Assembly (NCBI RefSeq): GCF_004745805.1
Contig: NZ_SRLQ01000001.1
Location: forward strand, 622,498-686,497
DNA: 64,000 bases
Source of the DNA: Mycolicibacterium sp. CH28
GTDB lineage: Bacteria; Actinomycetota; Actinomycetes; Mycobacteriales; Mycobacteriaceae
Direction of reading: 5' to 3'
The position numbers and the translations under genes are program-made. The notes below the pieces were generated by a model. The model was not told the DNA's origin. It was given only the letters and a program-made list of their open reading frames with translations, and ran no database searches. Of the stretch, positions 8,825-19,425 are shown one piece after another. Positions within the stretch are counted from its first letter, which is position 1. Every line of letters starts with the position of its first letter.

Positions 8825-9781
8825 TTACAGCTCGGTGAGTCCGTCCAGATCTGCGGGTGCCTTGACGGCGTGCGTGGGTACGCCCCGAAGTTCTCGTTTG
8901 GCGATGCCGGTCAGAGCGCCCGCGGGCGGGAACTCGATGATCGCCGTGACCTCTGCGCCCTCGAAGAGCTGGCGCAGGGTTTCTGTGCACAGGTCCCAAC
9001 GCACCGGGCGGGTCAGTTGCGCGACGAGCTTCTCCATCGCGTCTTGTCCAGAAGATACCGGCTGGCCGTCAGCGTTGCTCAATAGCGTGGTCAGCGGCTC
9101 GGAAACGGCGACCTCGGCTGCTGCGGCGGCATACGCGTCGAGCGCGGATGCCATGTAGTGGGTGTGGAACGCACCGGCGGTGGCCAGTTGGCGTACCCGA
9201 GCCTTGGCCGGCGGGTCCTCGGCCAGCTTCTCCAGGGCGGCGACGGCTCCGGCGGCCACGATCTGGCCAGCGGCGTTGCGGTTGGCGGGGATCAGGTCAA
9301 GCGCCTCCAGGCGGGCCAGCACCTCGGCTTCGTCACCGCCGAGGATCGCCGACATGCCGGTCGGTTCGACGGCGCAGGCCTTGGCCATTTCGGCGCCGCG
9401 AACGGCGGCCAACTTCACCGCGTCGTCGGGGGAGATGACACCGGCGATTGCGTAGGCCGCGATCTCGCCCACCGAGTGACCGGCCACGACGGTCTTCTTG
9501 CCGGCCCAGATGCTCCCAGAGTCGCTGGGCTCCTGTCCGCCGCCAGCACCACGCTTGACCAGTTCGGCATTGGCGAGCAGCGTTGCCGCCACGACCAGCG
9601 GCTGGGTGACCGCGGTGTCGGTGATCTCGTCGGCCGTGGCCGTCGTGCCAAGGCGGGCCAGATCGAGGCCGCTGATCTGCGACCAGGCCGCGATCTGATC
9701 GGCGGCACCGGGCAGCTCCAGCCATGGGGCGAGCATGCCGGGGGTCTGAGAACCCTGGCCGGGGGCGAGCAAAGCAATCAC
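8825..9781 (-). CDS. fabD: Malonyl-CoA:ACP transacylase FabD
   Basis: A 318-residue malonyl transferase that loads malonate onto AcpM. The nucleophilic Ser103 sits in VVAGHSVGE and the paired His is about residue 206 in AGAFHTHYM. The N-terminus MIALLAPGQGSQTPGM is diagnostic, and the start is GTG at 9781. Compared with the M. tuberculosis protein it has a roughly 12-residue Gly/Ser/Glu-rich insertion just before the GHSVG motif (residues about 79-93). It is the first gene of the FAS-II operon, downstream of mabR and its operator. Confidence 0.95.
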   Translation of the reverse strand: MIALLAPGQGSQTPGMLAPWLELPGAADQIAAWSQISGLDLARLGTTATADEITDTAVTQPLVVAATLLANAELVKRGAGGGQEPSDSGSIWAGKKTVVAGHSVGEIAAYAIAGVISPDDAVKLAAVRGAEMAKACAVEPTGMSAILGGDEAEVLARLEALDLIPANRNAAGQIVAAGAVAALEKLAEDPPAKARVRQLATAGAFHTHYMASALDAYAAAAAEVAVSEPLTTLLSNADGQPVSSGQDAMEKLVAQLTRPVRWDLCTETLRQLFEGAEVTAIIEFPPAGALTGIAKRELRGVPTHAVKAPADLDGLTEL

Positions 9782-9847
9782 ATGTTTAAGAGAACACTGT
9801 GAAACGCGATTTGTGCGGTGTAAGAGATTATGAACCTCGTCTTAGGT

Positions 9848-9868
9848 TTTTGTGGGAAGTCCACAAAA
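9848..9868. promoter_or_regulatory. MabR operator upstream of the FAS-II operon
   Basis: TTTTGT (9848-9853) and ACAAAA (9863-9868) are separated by exactly nine bases; the inverted repeat extends to eight bases per arm (TTTTGTGG/CCACAAAA). As I recall it, the reported MabR motif of the M. tuberculosis fasII promoter is TTTTGT-N9-ACAAAA, which this matches. It lies 67 nt upstream of the fabD start codon and just after the mabR stop, in the 104-nt mabR-fabD gap. Confidence 0.8.
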
Positions 9869-9885
9869 CGGCATGCGATGCGACT

Positions 9886-11199
9886 TTATTGATACCGCGC
9901 CGCTATCTGCTTGCCGGTCGGATTGGGCCCGCCGGTGCCGACCAGCGGCGGTGTGAGGGAGTTAACAGAACCGTTTGCCATGGTCTGAGGTGGGGCTGTA
10001 TATCCAAGTCGCCCGACGGTGGAGGCCACGCGCAGGATGTAGGCATCGCGCGGCATCGTCGGATCGCGACCGGTGAAGTCGGTGATGCGCTTGAGGCGGT
10101 AGCGCACCGTATTTGGATGAACGAACAGTTTTCGAGCGCACGCTTCGATGGCACCGCCGCTGTCCAGGTAAGCGTCCAGGGTCTCGGTGAGTGCGGGGCC
10201 TGCGTCGGCCAGTGGACGCATGATCTCGGTGTGCAGCGCGGCCACTGCCGAGGCGTCGCCGAGCAGTGCCCGTTCCGGCAGCAGCTCGCGAGCCAGTACC
10301 GGGCGCGGGGCGCCGGTCCAGCCGACGACGGCATTCATCCCCGAGATGGCCTCGCTGGCGCTGTGATAGGCCGCGGTCAGCATCGGCGCGGTCGGACCGA
10401 TCACCACCGGCCCGTCGGAGAACGCGGTGAGCAGGTCGTTGAAGAACTTCTCGGTCGGCGAAAGCGGTCCGGAGATGATCGCGATGAGCCAGGTGCCGTG
10501 CGCATCGGCCAGCGTCGCGCGCCCGTAGCGCAGCGCCACGTCGCGGACGTCTTGGCTGGCTAGTTCCTCCCGCCCCTTCGGGGGAGTGCCGACCAGAACG
10601 GTGGCCGGGGAGGTGGTGTCCCAGTTGAGCGCCGCGGCGCGGGAGAGCAGCTCCGGCCCGGTGTCGCCGCGGACGACGGCGTCGACGACGCTGGACTCCA
10701 TTCGGCTGTCCCAGGAGCCGCGGGCCTCGGCAGCGTCGGCGTACACCGCAGCCGCGGCGAACGCCAGGTCGCGGCTGTAGCGCAGGATGCCCACGGTCAG
10801 TGCGGTGAGCTGCTGCTCGTTACGCGCCAGCATCGGTACGACCTCTTCGAAGAACTCCATCGTGACCCGAACCATCTCGACGGTCTGGGCCAGTGCAATT
10901 CTGCGGGTCAGCTCCTGGGGCACCAGTTCGAAGGCCTGCGCCGTGTAACCGACATCGCTGGACGGGTTGCGCAACCATTCCGCGAAGTTGACCACCGCGG
11001 CCTGCACCACCAGGTGCACGCTGGCGCGCTGGGAGGCCTCCAGATCACCGAAGAACGGCAGCCGCTCCTCCATGGCGTGCACCGCCTGAGTGGCCAGACG
11101 TCCGGAGTACTGCTTGAGCCGGCGCAGTGTCGATTCCGGAACGTTGTCGAGCAGATCCAGAGGCGAGCGCGGCGGCTCGAACGGCGGGTTGTTGCTCAC
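9886..11199 (-). CDS. mabR: PucR-type regulator of mycolic acid synthesis, MabR
   Basis: This 437-residue regulator has a central GGDEF-like/CdaR region and a C-terminal PucR helix-turn-helix. The HTH covers about residues 345-400 and includes SGGAIEACARKLFVHPNTVRYRLKRI. It matches M. tuberculosis Rv2242 (MabR), reported to bind the fasII promoter and affect FAS-II transcription. The position directly upstream of fabD and the operator in the following gap support this. The start is GTG at 11199. It is separate from aceE upstream, with a hairpin between them. Confidence 0.9.
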   Translation of the reverse strand: MSNNPPFEPPRSPLDLLDNVPESTLRRLKQYSGRLATQAVHAMEERLPFFGDLEASQRASVHLVVQAAVVNFAEWLRNPSSDVGYTAQAFELVPQELTRRIALAQTVEMVRVTMEFFEEVVPMLARNEQQLTALTVGILRYSRDLAFAAAAVYADAAEARGSWDSRMESSVVDAVVRGDTGPELLSRAAALNWDTTSPATVLVGTPPKGREELASQDVRDVALRYGRATLADAHGTWLIAIISGPLSPTEKFFNDLLTAFSDGPVVIGPTAPMLTAAYHSASEAISGMNAVVGWTGAPRPVLARELLPERALLGDASAVAALHTEIMRPLADAGPALTETLDAYLDSGGAIEACARKLFVHPNTVRYRLKRITDFTGRDPTMPRDAYILRVASTVGRLGYTAPPQTMANGSVNSLTPPLVGTGGPNPTGKQIAARYQ

Positions 11200-11269
11200 C
11201 CCTAAAACCTACGCCGGTTTTCTGGATGATCCCGCTAAATGGGCTGGCCCGTGCGACGGCGAAGCGCGG

Positions 11270-11327
11270 CGACTGTGGGGGTTTTGCACGGATTCCGGCC
11301 CAATTGTGCGCATAACCCCCACAGTCG
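11270..11327. terminator. Long inverted repeat between aceE and mabR
   Basis: Perfect 14-bp arms CGACTGTGGGGGTT (11270-11283) and its complement (11314-11327) enclose 30 nt that contain a smaller GCAC/GTGC stem. The structure is 11 nt beyond the aceE stop on the minus strand and before mabR. An aceE terminator is the simplest reading; there is no strong U-tract, as is common in mycobacteria. Confidence 0.55.
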
Positions 11328-11338
11328 GCGAGCTTGGT

Positions 11339-14131
<2,793 letters not shown>

Positions 14132-14226
14132 CAGCTCCTTAGTAGCTGGTGCAGGTTTTGCACCATCTCCTCCCTATCGTGCCGCACTTGGGGGGATACC
14201 GACGAGTAGTGCCTGACAGGGGAACG

Positions 14227-14850
14227 GTGAATTTCTCGCGCCGCGCCGAGCTGGGCGGTTTGCCGGTAATCTTCCGGGCTGTGCTGATCAGAAGTGCCCG
14301 CGGGCGCCGGATCGGCGGACTGCTGGCCGGCGGCGCCGCCGCGGTGATGGCCGTCGTGGTCGGGTGCACCTCTGTGACCGGCGGTGAACCGGCGGTCAAC
14401 GCGGGTGACGCTCCCGCCTACCGGACGTCGGTGTCGGTGTCGCAATCGGAATCGGCGGCGTCCTCCATCGCTCGCGAATCGGAGCGGCAGGCTTCGTTGA
14501 CTACGCAGGCTGTGCACGACACCTGCGAGACGCTGTCTACCAGCAGCGCTGACGCGATTGATGCCGTCAACGCCTACGTCGGCGCGTTCAACCAGGGTGC
14601 CGCCAATGTCGCGGCCACCGAGGGGCCGGCGGTGGATGCTCTCAATCAGAGTGCCGACGCGGTGGCCGGCAGCATGACCGCCGCGGTCCCGCAGGAACTC
14701 ACCGATGCGTTCACCAGCTGGGTCGACGGTGCCCGCGCAACGGCCAAGGCGATCTCTGGCCACGCGCCTCCTGGCGAGTTCAACAAGACGATCAAAGATC
14801 TCAACGACACCAGGTCGAATGCTCTGAGCTTGTGCGACGCGACGTACTGA
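14227..14850 (+). CDS. Putative lipoprotein of unknown function
   Basis: About 207 residues. A positively charged start (RSARGRR) is followed by a hydrophobic stretch ending in VMAVVVGC, a good lipobox, so the mature protein would be lipidated at the Cys about 49 residues in. The mature part is Ala/Ser/Thr-rich, helical and has two further Cys residues (DTCETL and SLCDATY) that could pair. GTG at 14227 is chosen because GGGGAA lies just upstream; GTG at 14281 would give a more usual 31-residue signal peptide. The M. tuberculosis neighbour at this place is the uncharacterised Rv2240c. No function is assigned. Confidence 0.75.
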   Translation: MNFSRRAELGGLPVIFRAVLIRSARGRRIGGLLAGGAAAVMAVVVGCTSVTGGEPAVNAGDAPAYRTSVSVSQSESAASSIARESERQASLTTQAVHDTCETLSTSSADAIDAVNAYVGAFNQGAANVAATEGPAVDALNQSADAVAGSMTAAVPQELTDAFTSWVDGARATAKAISGHAPPGEFNKTIKDLNDTRSNALSLCDATY

Positions 14851-14934
14851 ATCGCACCGGACAGCGAGTAATCGCACGCGTCGTGCGACTATAGGGCCCA
14901 GACAGCCGACCCTGATTTGAAGGAGGTTCCGACG

Positions 14935-15363
14935 GTGGTCGCGGAGGGTGGCCCCCCGAGCTATGCCCAGAGGTTGGGTATTCAGAAAGATCAAGTCGTA
15001 CAGGAGCTGGGCTGGGACGAAGACAGCGACGACGACATTCGGGCTGACGTCGAGGACACCTCCGGCGGTGAACTGCTCGACGAGGACTCCGATGAGGTCG
15101 TCGACGTGGTGCTGCTGTGGTGGCGAGACGGTGACGGTGACCTGGTGGACCGGCTGATGGACGCGATCGCGCCACTGGCCGACGACGGCATCATCTGGGT
15201 GCTGACGCCCAAGACCGGTAAACCCGGCCATGTGCTTCCGGCGGAGATCGCCGAATCGGCGCCTACTGCCGGGTTGATGCAGACCTCGTCTGCCAACCTG
15301 GGCGACTGGAGCGCCAGCCGACTGGTGCAGCCGAAATCGAAGGCGGCCGGGAGGCATTCGTGA
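14935..15363 (+). CDS. DUF3052 family protein
   Basis: An acidic 142-residue cytoplasmic protein found next to ahpE across mycobacteria (Rv2239c type). Visible features are an N-terminal [19 protein letters not shown] block, a strongly acidic middle ([17 protein letters not shown]), then [15 protein letters not shown] and [13 protein letters not shown]. The GTG start is set by a perfect AAGGAGG at 14920-14926. Its stop overlaps the GTG of ahpE by 4 nt, so the pair are co-translated. The biochemical role is unknown. Confidence 0.85.
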   Translation: MVAEGGPPSYAQRLGIQKDQVVQELGWDEDSDDDIRADVEDTSGGELLDEDSDEVVDVVLLWWRDGDGDLVDRLMDAIAPLADDGIIWVLTPKTGKPGHVLPAEIAESAPTAGLMQTSSANLGDWSASRLVQPKSKAAGRHS

Positions 15364-15824
15364 CCGCTGAAGTCGGCACCGAGGCGCCGGACTTCACCCT
15401 CAAAGACCAGAACGGGCAGCCCGTCACGCTCAGTGACTTCCGCGGCAAGAAGAACGTGCTGTTGGTGTTCTTCCCGCTTGCGTTCACCGGGATCTGTCAG
15501 GGCGAACTCGACGAGATTCGCGATCATCAGCCCGTCTACGACAACGAGGACACCGTCACGCTGACGATCTCGGTGGGCCCGCCGCCGACGCACAAGATCT
15601 GGGCCACCCAGAGCGGCTTCCTGTTCCCCGTGCTGGCGGATTTCTGGCCGCACGGGGCGGTCGCCCAGGCCTACGGCGTCTTCAACGACGGGGCCGGCTA
15701 TCCCAACCGCGGGACCTTCGTGATCGACCGCTCCGGGGTGATCCGGTTCGCCGAGTGCAAGCAGCCCGGCGAGGCCCGCGACCAGTCGGTGTGGACCGAG
15801 GCGCTGGCTGCGCTGGACGCCTGA
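15360..15824 (+). CDS. ahpE: One-Cys-type peroxiredoxin AhpE
   Basis: A 154-residue thiol peroxidase that reduces hydroperoxides and peroxynitrite. The peroxidatic Cys46 lies in [13 protein letters not shown], the signature of the AhpE subgroup. The motif [17 protein letters not shown] is also strongly conserved with the M. tuberculosis enzyme. A further Cys in [10 protein letters not shown] replaces a Met in that enzyme; whether it serves as a resolving residue is unknown. GTG start, overlapping the DUF3052 gene by 4 nt. Confidence 0.94.
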   Translation: MTAEVGTEAPDFTLKDQNGQPVTLSDFRGKKNVLLVFFPLAFTGICQGELDEIRDHQPVYDNEDTVTLTISVGPPPTHKIWATQSGFLFPVLADFWPHGAVAQAYGVFNDGAGYPNRGTFVIDRSGVIRFAECKQPGEARDQSVWTEALAALDA

Positions 15825-15871
15825 CCTGGATTTCCCTGCACCGGCGCACTCCGTGTAACCTGCCCGGGCAC

Positions 15872-15943
15872 GGGCGTGTAGCTCAGTGGTAGAGCTCTGG
15901 TTTTACACACCAGCGGTCGGGGGTTCGAAACCCTCCGCGCCCA
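15872..15943 (+). tRNA. tRNA-Val (anticodon TAC)
   Basis: A complete cloverleaf: acceptor GGGCGTG pairs with CGCGCCC, the D arm is GCTC/GAGC, the anticodon stem CTGGT/ACCAG encloses a loop with TAC, and the T arm contains TTCGAAA. No CCA is encoded after the discriminator A. It is on the same strand as ahpE, 47 nt downstream. Confidence 0.95.
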
Positions 15944-16020
15944 CTCATGTTTTCCCTGGTCGCACTATTTCGGCTGGGTTTCCCACACCGCCGTCGAAGT
16001 AAGCGGGTGCCTTCGGTTGT

Positions 16021-16110
16021 GTGATCGTGTGGATCGACGGCGCCCACGGTTCGGGCAAAACGACGACCAGCCGTCTGGTTCAGATGCTGCTTGCAGCGGC
16101 CCGCACCTGG
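16021..16110 (+). pseudogene. Remnant of a P-loop ATPase/kinase-like gene
   Basis: From GTG at 16021 the frame reads MIVWIDGAHGSGKTTTSRLV, a clear N-terminal beta strand plus Walker A (GAHGSGKTTT) of the AAA-type small P-loop proteins. After about 28 codons the similarity to such proteins is lost and the frame runs antisense through the next gene. There is no Walker B or later motif. The simplest view is a truncated, decayed gene next to the tRNA. Confidence 0.55.
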
Positions 16111-16145
16111 CTACACGATCCGGCAGAGGGTTCCCGTCGGGGATC

Positions 16146-16577
16146 TCAGGCCAGGTCGGCCAGGGCCCGGCGGGCGGCTTCGAGTTCGGCCTCCAGCGCG
16201 CTGACCCTGGCGGCCTGCTGGGAGCGCGCCTCTTCGATGAGCTCGTCGATCGGGGCCGAGAGGTCCTCATGCAGTTCCTTGGCCGCCCGCGACACGGCGG
16301 CAGCCGCGACCGCGAGGCCTTTGGCGAGGTAGGTGCTGCCCTGCTTGAGTTCGGCGCGCCATTCACCGTCGGCGGTGCCGGTCACGGTGAGGGTCAGCTC
16401 CAGGGTCTTGGTCTTCTTGCCCGCCGCGCGCTTGGCCGGAGTCTTCTTGGGCGTCTCATCGGCGGTTTCGGCTGTCGACGAGTCGGCTGCAGTCGAGATG
16501 TCCTCGACGGGACGCAGCACGAAGGGGGTGTCGGAATGGGTGTACGGCGCTTCTGCTGCCAGGGTGTCTACAGTCAT
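16146..16577 (-). CDS. Small lysine/alanine-rich protein of unknown function
   Basis: A 143-residue protein, perhaps of the actinobacterial DUF6319 group, though I am not sure. It begins MTVDTLAAEAPYTHSDTPFV, then a Ser/Thr/Glu-rich linker and a basic segment (KKTPAKRAAGKKTK, about residues 43-56). A short beta-rich domain (LELTLTVTGTADGEWRAEL) and a C-terminal coiled-coil helix (about residues 105-143) follow. The start at 16577 has GAGGAG 11 nt upstream. No signal peptide or membrane segment. The basic tract could bind nucleic acid, but that is inference. Confidence 0.7.
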   Translation of the reverse strand: MTVDTLAAEAPYTHSDTPFVLRPVEDISTAADSSTAETADETPKKTPAKRAAGKKTKTLELTLTVTGTADGEWRAELKQGSTYLAKGLAVAAAAVSRAAKELHEDLSAPIDELIEEARSQQAARVSALEAELEAARRALADLA

Positions 16578-16750
16578 CGGTGCGGCGATCTCCTCGTGAA
16601 CATGGCCCGCGGTGCGCGGTCTGGACTGTGAATTCATTAGAACACATGTTCGAGATGTTGCCAACTGAGTGTCGCCCTCGGCAGGGGCCGTGGGGGCCAA
16701 AACCGTCGTGCGGCAGGGGATTTGAAATCCGCTGGCTCGACCACCACGAA

Positions 16751-16780
16751 TCCCGCCCGGACCGTGTGGTCCGGGCGGGA
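16751..16780. terminator. Hairpin terminator after the first Cys-rich secreted gene
   Basis: Perfect 13-bp arms TCCCGCCCGGACC (16751-16763) and complement (16768-16780) with loop GTGT, 23 nt beyond the minus-strand stop of the gene at 16803. The second paralogue has an equivalent hairpin. Confidence 0.7.
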
Positions 16781-16802
16781 TGGGTGACGAGGTCGGGTTG
16801 TT

Positions 16803-17039
16803 CTACGGGGCGTAGCAGCGCTCGTCGCCGTTGTCGTTGATCCAGCAGTTGGGGCTGACGAAGTGCGCGCCGGGGCCGGGGACGTTGAGCACGCAGTTAG
16901 GGCCGTCCAGGTGATAGCCGATGCCGCAGCCATCGGCGGCGCTGGCGGTGGGGGCGAAGCCGAGGCCGAGGGCCAGTGCGCCGGCGGCGGCGGCGCTGGC
17001 GAAGATTCCTGCGGCGCGCTTGGTGATCTGTGCGGTCAT
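16803..17039 (-). CDS. Small secreted Cys-rich protein, copy 1
   Basis: A 78-residue preprotein. The signal peptide (KRAAGIFASAAAAGALALGL, then PTASA) gives a mature peptide of about 41 residues with four Cys. The core is CGIGYHLDGPNCV, PGPG and NCWINDNGDERCY, which suggests two disulfides in a small exported fold. ATG at 17039 is preferred since GGAG lies just before it; a GTG four codons upstream overlaps that site. It is paralogous to the gene at 17445. I know no function for this family. It has its own hairpin downstream. Confidence 0.85.
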   Translation of the reverse strand: MTAQITKRAAGIFASAAAAGALALGLGFAPTASAADGCGIGYHLDGPNCVLNVPGPGAHFVSPNCWINDNGDERCYAP

Positions 17040-17051
17040 GTTGTTCTCCAC

Positions 17052-17394
17052 GTTTGTTGTCGGTCTGCTCGTGCTGAGCGAGGCTCGTGATGAATAGTGC
17101 GCTGGGCCGGGCCGGGCGTCTGTCCGCCGAGCGGACGGCGTGGGGGACGAATTCCGTGTACTCCGATCGGGGGACGTCGACCACTATCAAGCGGGAGCGG
17201 GATCGCTGGGAAATCTCCAAAGGTGTTGCACTACAATGAAATACAACGTATCTCTGCGACTAGTGCGTCGATTGATGTCCGCGGGATCGCCTCCTCGACC
17301 GGGCTTGCTGCAACGCGGCGCCGAACTTGGACTTGTGCGTGCGACGGTCGGTATCGACCGATCGTCGGCCGCGACCTCTTGAGGCAGAAACGCA
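17052..17394. other. Intergenic region with duplicated promoter segment
   Basis: No convincing gene lies here; an 80-codon plus-strand open frame at 17140-17382 shows no domain or ribosome binding site. The segment 17090-17175 resembles 17728-17813 upstream of copy 2, including the identical GTCTGTCCGCC (17118, 17756) and the 19-base block beginning GTGTACTCCGATCG (17156, 17794). Each pair is 638 nt apart, so the upstream region was duplicated with the gene. Confidence 0.7.
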
Positions 17395-17422
17395 CCCGCC
17401 CGGGCCAGTTGGCCCGGGCGGG
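17395..17422. terminator. Hairpin terminator after the second Cys-rich secreted gene
   Basis: Twelve-bp arms CCCGCCCGGGCC (17395-17406) and GGCCCGGGCGGG (17411-17422) around loop AGTT, 22 nt past the minus-strand stop at 17445. It is the counterpart of the hairpin at 16751-16780. Confidence 0.7.
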
Positions 17423-17444
17423 ATTCATCAGGAAGTCGTGTCGC

Positions 17445-17681
17445 TCAGTAGCAGCGCTGGTCGCCGTTGTCGTTGATCCAGCAGTTGGGGTGGCCGGGGT
17501 CGGCCTGGGCGCCGGGGCCGGGCAGGTTGACCACGCAGTTGCCGCCGTCGAGGTGGTAGCCGTAGCCGCAGTCCTGCGCTGCGCTTGCGGTGGGGGCGAA
17601 GCTCAGGCCCAGGGCCAGCACGCCGGCGGCGACGGCACTGGCGAGAAATCCTGCGGCGCGCTTCGGGGTCCGTGCGCTCAT
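17445..17681 (-). CDS. Small secreted Cys-rich protein, copy 2
   Basis: A 78-residue paralogue of the gene at 16803, 642 nt away. It has the same Sec signal peptide pattern ending PTASA and the same mature core: CGYGYHLDGGNCV, PGPGA and NCWINDNGDQRCY, with four Cys. The start at 17681 follows a good GGAGG. Differences cluster between the PGPG motif and the last Cys pair. The upstream region runs into the promoter of the divergent DUF4185 gene, so the two may share regulation. Function unknown. Confidence 0.87.
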   Translation of the reverse strand: MSARTPKRAAGFLASAVAAGVLALGLSFAPTASAAQDCGYGYHLDGGNCVVNLPGPGAQADPGHPNCWINDNGDQRCY

Positions 17682-17856
17682 CGTGTCCTCCGAGTTCTGG
17701 GGCCTGCCGTGGCTGGCGAGGCATGAGATGAATACTGCGCCGGCGCGGGTCGGCCGTCTGTCCGCCAAGCAGACCTTGCTCGGGATGAACCGCGTGTACT
17801 CCGATCGGGGGAGCCTGGTGCGGTCGATACTGGACGTGCGAGAAGAGGGGGCAGCA

Positions 17857-19410
17857 ATGCGGGCAGTTGCCTACGTGGGCGGAATCGGTGGCCTGGCCCT
17901 GGCGGTGTGGGTGGGTGCCGCGGTGGCGACCGGCTGCGGAATCGCGTCGGCCGAACCGGCCGGCTCGGGCTCGCAGGCCAGCAATTCCACTCCGTCCGCG
18001 CACTCGGGCTCGGGCCGTTCGCCGCGGCCGAAGGCCCCTGCCGCAGGGGGCCAACCAGCCTCGGCCGCAGCGACGGTAAAACCCCTGACGCGCAACGTTT
18101 CTCGTCTTGTCAAACTTCCGGCACCGACCAACGCGCCCGCTTTGCCGCCCGGCCAGGCCACGCTGTCGGCAGTGGTGGCCTGGGCGCGACGCGAAGTCGA
18201 CTCGGCGGTCGCCGTGGCCAGTCAGGCAGTGAGCAATGCCGTCGCCGTAGTCGCGACATCGCCTGTCACCACCAAGGTCGGTTGGGTCACCGGCCCGAAC
18301 ACCGTGACCCCGAGCCGCTTCGGCATCGCCGGCACCGACGTCGGCATCATGTGGGACAACGGCATGACCGGCGGCAACCGCCAGGTGTTGATGATTTTCG
18401 GCGACACCTTCAGCGGCCCGAACATGAGCGGTGTCTGGCGCTCCAACGTCCTGTTGCGCACCAGCGACCCGGTCGGCCGCGTCTTCGCGCCCGGCTCGAC
18501 CACCGACCCGTTCGCTGGATCACCGTTGAGTTCGACCGGGATGTCCAAGCAGGTACTCACGGGCAGCCCCAGGTATCTCGGCGTGTTCGGCTCCGAGGTG
18601 ACGATCATCCCCACCGCGGCGATCTCGGTGCCGTACGACAACACCTACGGAGCCCGGCAGTACGTCAACTTCATGTCGGTGCGATCCTGGGACTTCGGCG
18701 GTGCATGGACCACCAACTACTCGGCGATCGCGTATTCCGACGACAACGGTCAGAACTGGACCGTCGCGCCGGACACCATCCGCGCCGCCAGCTGGCTGCG
18801 CTCCAGTAGCCCGTTCGTGTACGGAAACCAGAACTTTCAGCAAGGCGCCTTCGTCAAGCCGCCGGCTGATTCCCTGGACGCCGGATACGTCTTCTCCTAC
18901 GGCACACCATCCGGGCGGATGGGCTCGGCCTACGTCTCCCGCGTCAAGGAAGACGACATTCTTGATCTGACGAAATACGAGTACTGGAACGGCAACACGT
19001 GGGTGGCCGGCGATCCCGCTGCGGCCGTGCCGATCCTGCCGCCCACGAGTAAGACCCAATACGCCGGTGGATTCCTCGGACAGTTGGGCTTGTTCTTCGG
19101 CGGCTGGGTGGCCGGCCTGTTTGGGGTGGGCGGCCCCAACGGCCACGTCAGCGAGATGTCGGTGCAGTACAACACCTACCTGAACAAGTACGTCGCGATG
19201 TACTCCGACGGGTTCGGAAGCGTGGTGATGCGCACGGCCGACTCGCCGCAGGGCACCTGGTCGCCGGCCACCGCATTGGTGACTTTGCTGCAGTATCCGG
19301 GGCTCTACGCGCCGATGATGGATCCCTGGTCCACCGGCCAGGACATCCACTGGAACCTGTCGCTGTGGGGCAGCTACAACGTCGTCATGATGAAGACCAC
19401 GCTGGCATAG
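17857..19410 (+). CDS. Secreted DUF4185 protein, candidate arabinan-acting hydrolase
   Basis: The 517-residue product has a Sec signal peptide (residues about 1-32, ending GIASAEP), a Ser/Pro/Ala-rich linker to about residue 140, and a DUF4185 beta-propeller-like domain. Domain blocks include GIAGTDVGIMWDN, LMIFGDTF, RSNVLLRTSD and a late NKYVAMYSDGFG. DUF4185 proteins, including M. tuberculosis Rv3707c, have been linked to endo-D-arabinanase activity (family GH183), so a role in remodelling cell-wall arabinan is possible but inferred. ATG at 17857 has AGAGGGGG upstream and fits the signal peptide; longer upstream frames overlap copy 2 of the Cys-rich gene. Confidence 0.85.
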   Translation: MRAVAYVGGIGGLALAVWVGAAVATGCGIASAEPAGSGSQASNSTPSAHSGSGRSPRPKAPAAGGQPASAAATVKPLTRNVSRLVKLPAPTNAPALPPGQATLSAVVAWARREVDSAVAVASQAVSNAVAVVATSPVTTKVGWVTGPNTVTPSRFGIAGTDVGIMWDNGMTGGNRQVLMIFGDTFSGPNMSGVWRSNVLLRTSDPVGRVFAPGSTTDPFAGSPLSSTGMSKQVLTGSPRYLGVFGSEVTIIPTAAISVPYDNTYGARQYVNFMSVRSWDFGGAWTTNYSAIAYSDDNGQNWTVAPDTIRAASWLRSSSPFVYGNQNFQQGAFVKPPADSLDAGYVFSYGTPSGRMGSAYVSRVKEDDILDLTKYEYWNGNTWVAGDPAAAVPILPPTSKTQYAGGFLGQLGLFFGGWVAGLFGVGGPNGHVSEMSVQYNTYLNKYVAMYSDGFGSVVMRTADSPQGTWSPATALVTLLQYPGLYAPMMDPWSTGQDIHWNLSLWGSYNVVMMKTTLA

Positions 19411-19425
19411 CCGGGCGGCACGGGC

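Noticed and set aside
15872..16020. tRNA-Val as an integration site for the following accessory region
   Set aside because: No integrase gene and no second copy of the tRNA 3' end were seen in the window.
17140..17382. 80-codon plus-strand open frame between the two Cys-rich genes
   Set aside because: No ribosome binding site, no signal peptide or domain, and it overlaps the duplicated upstream control segment.
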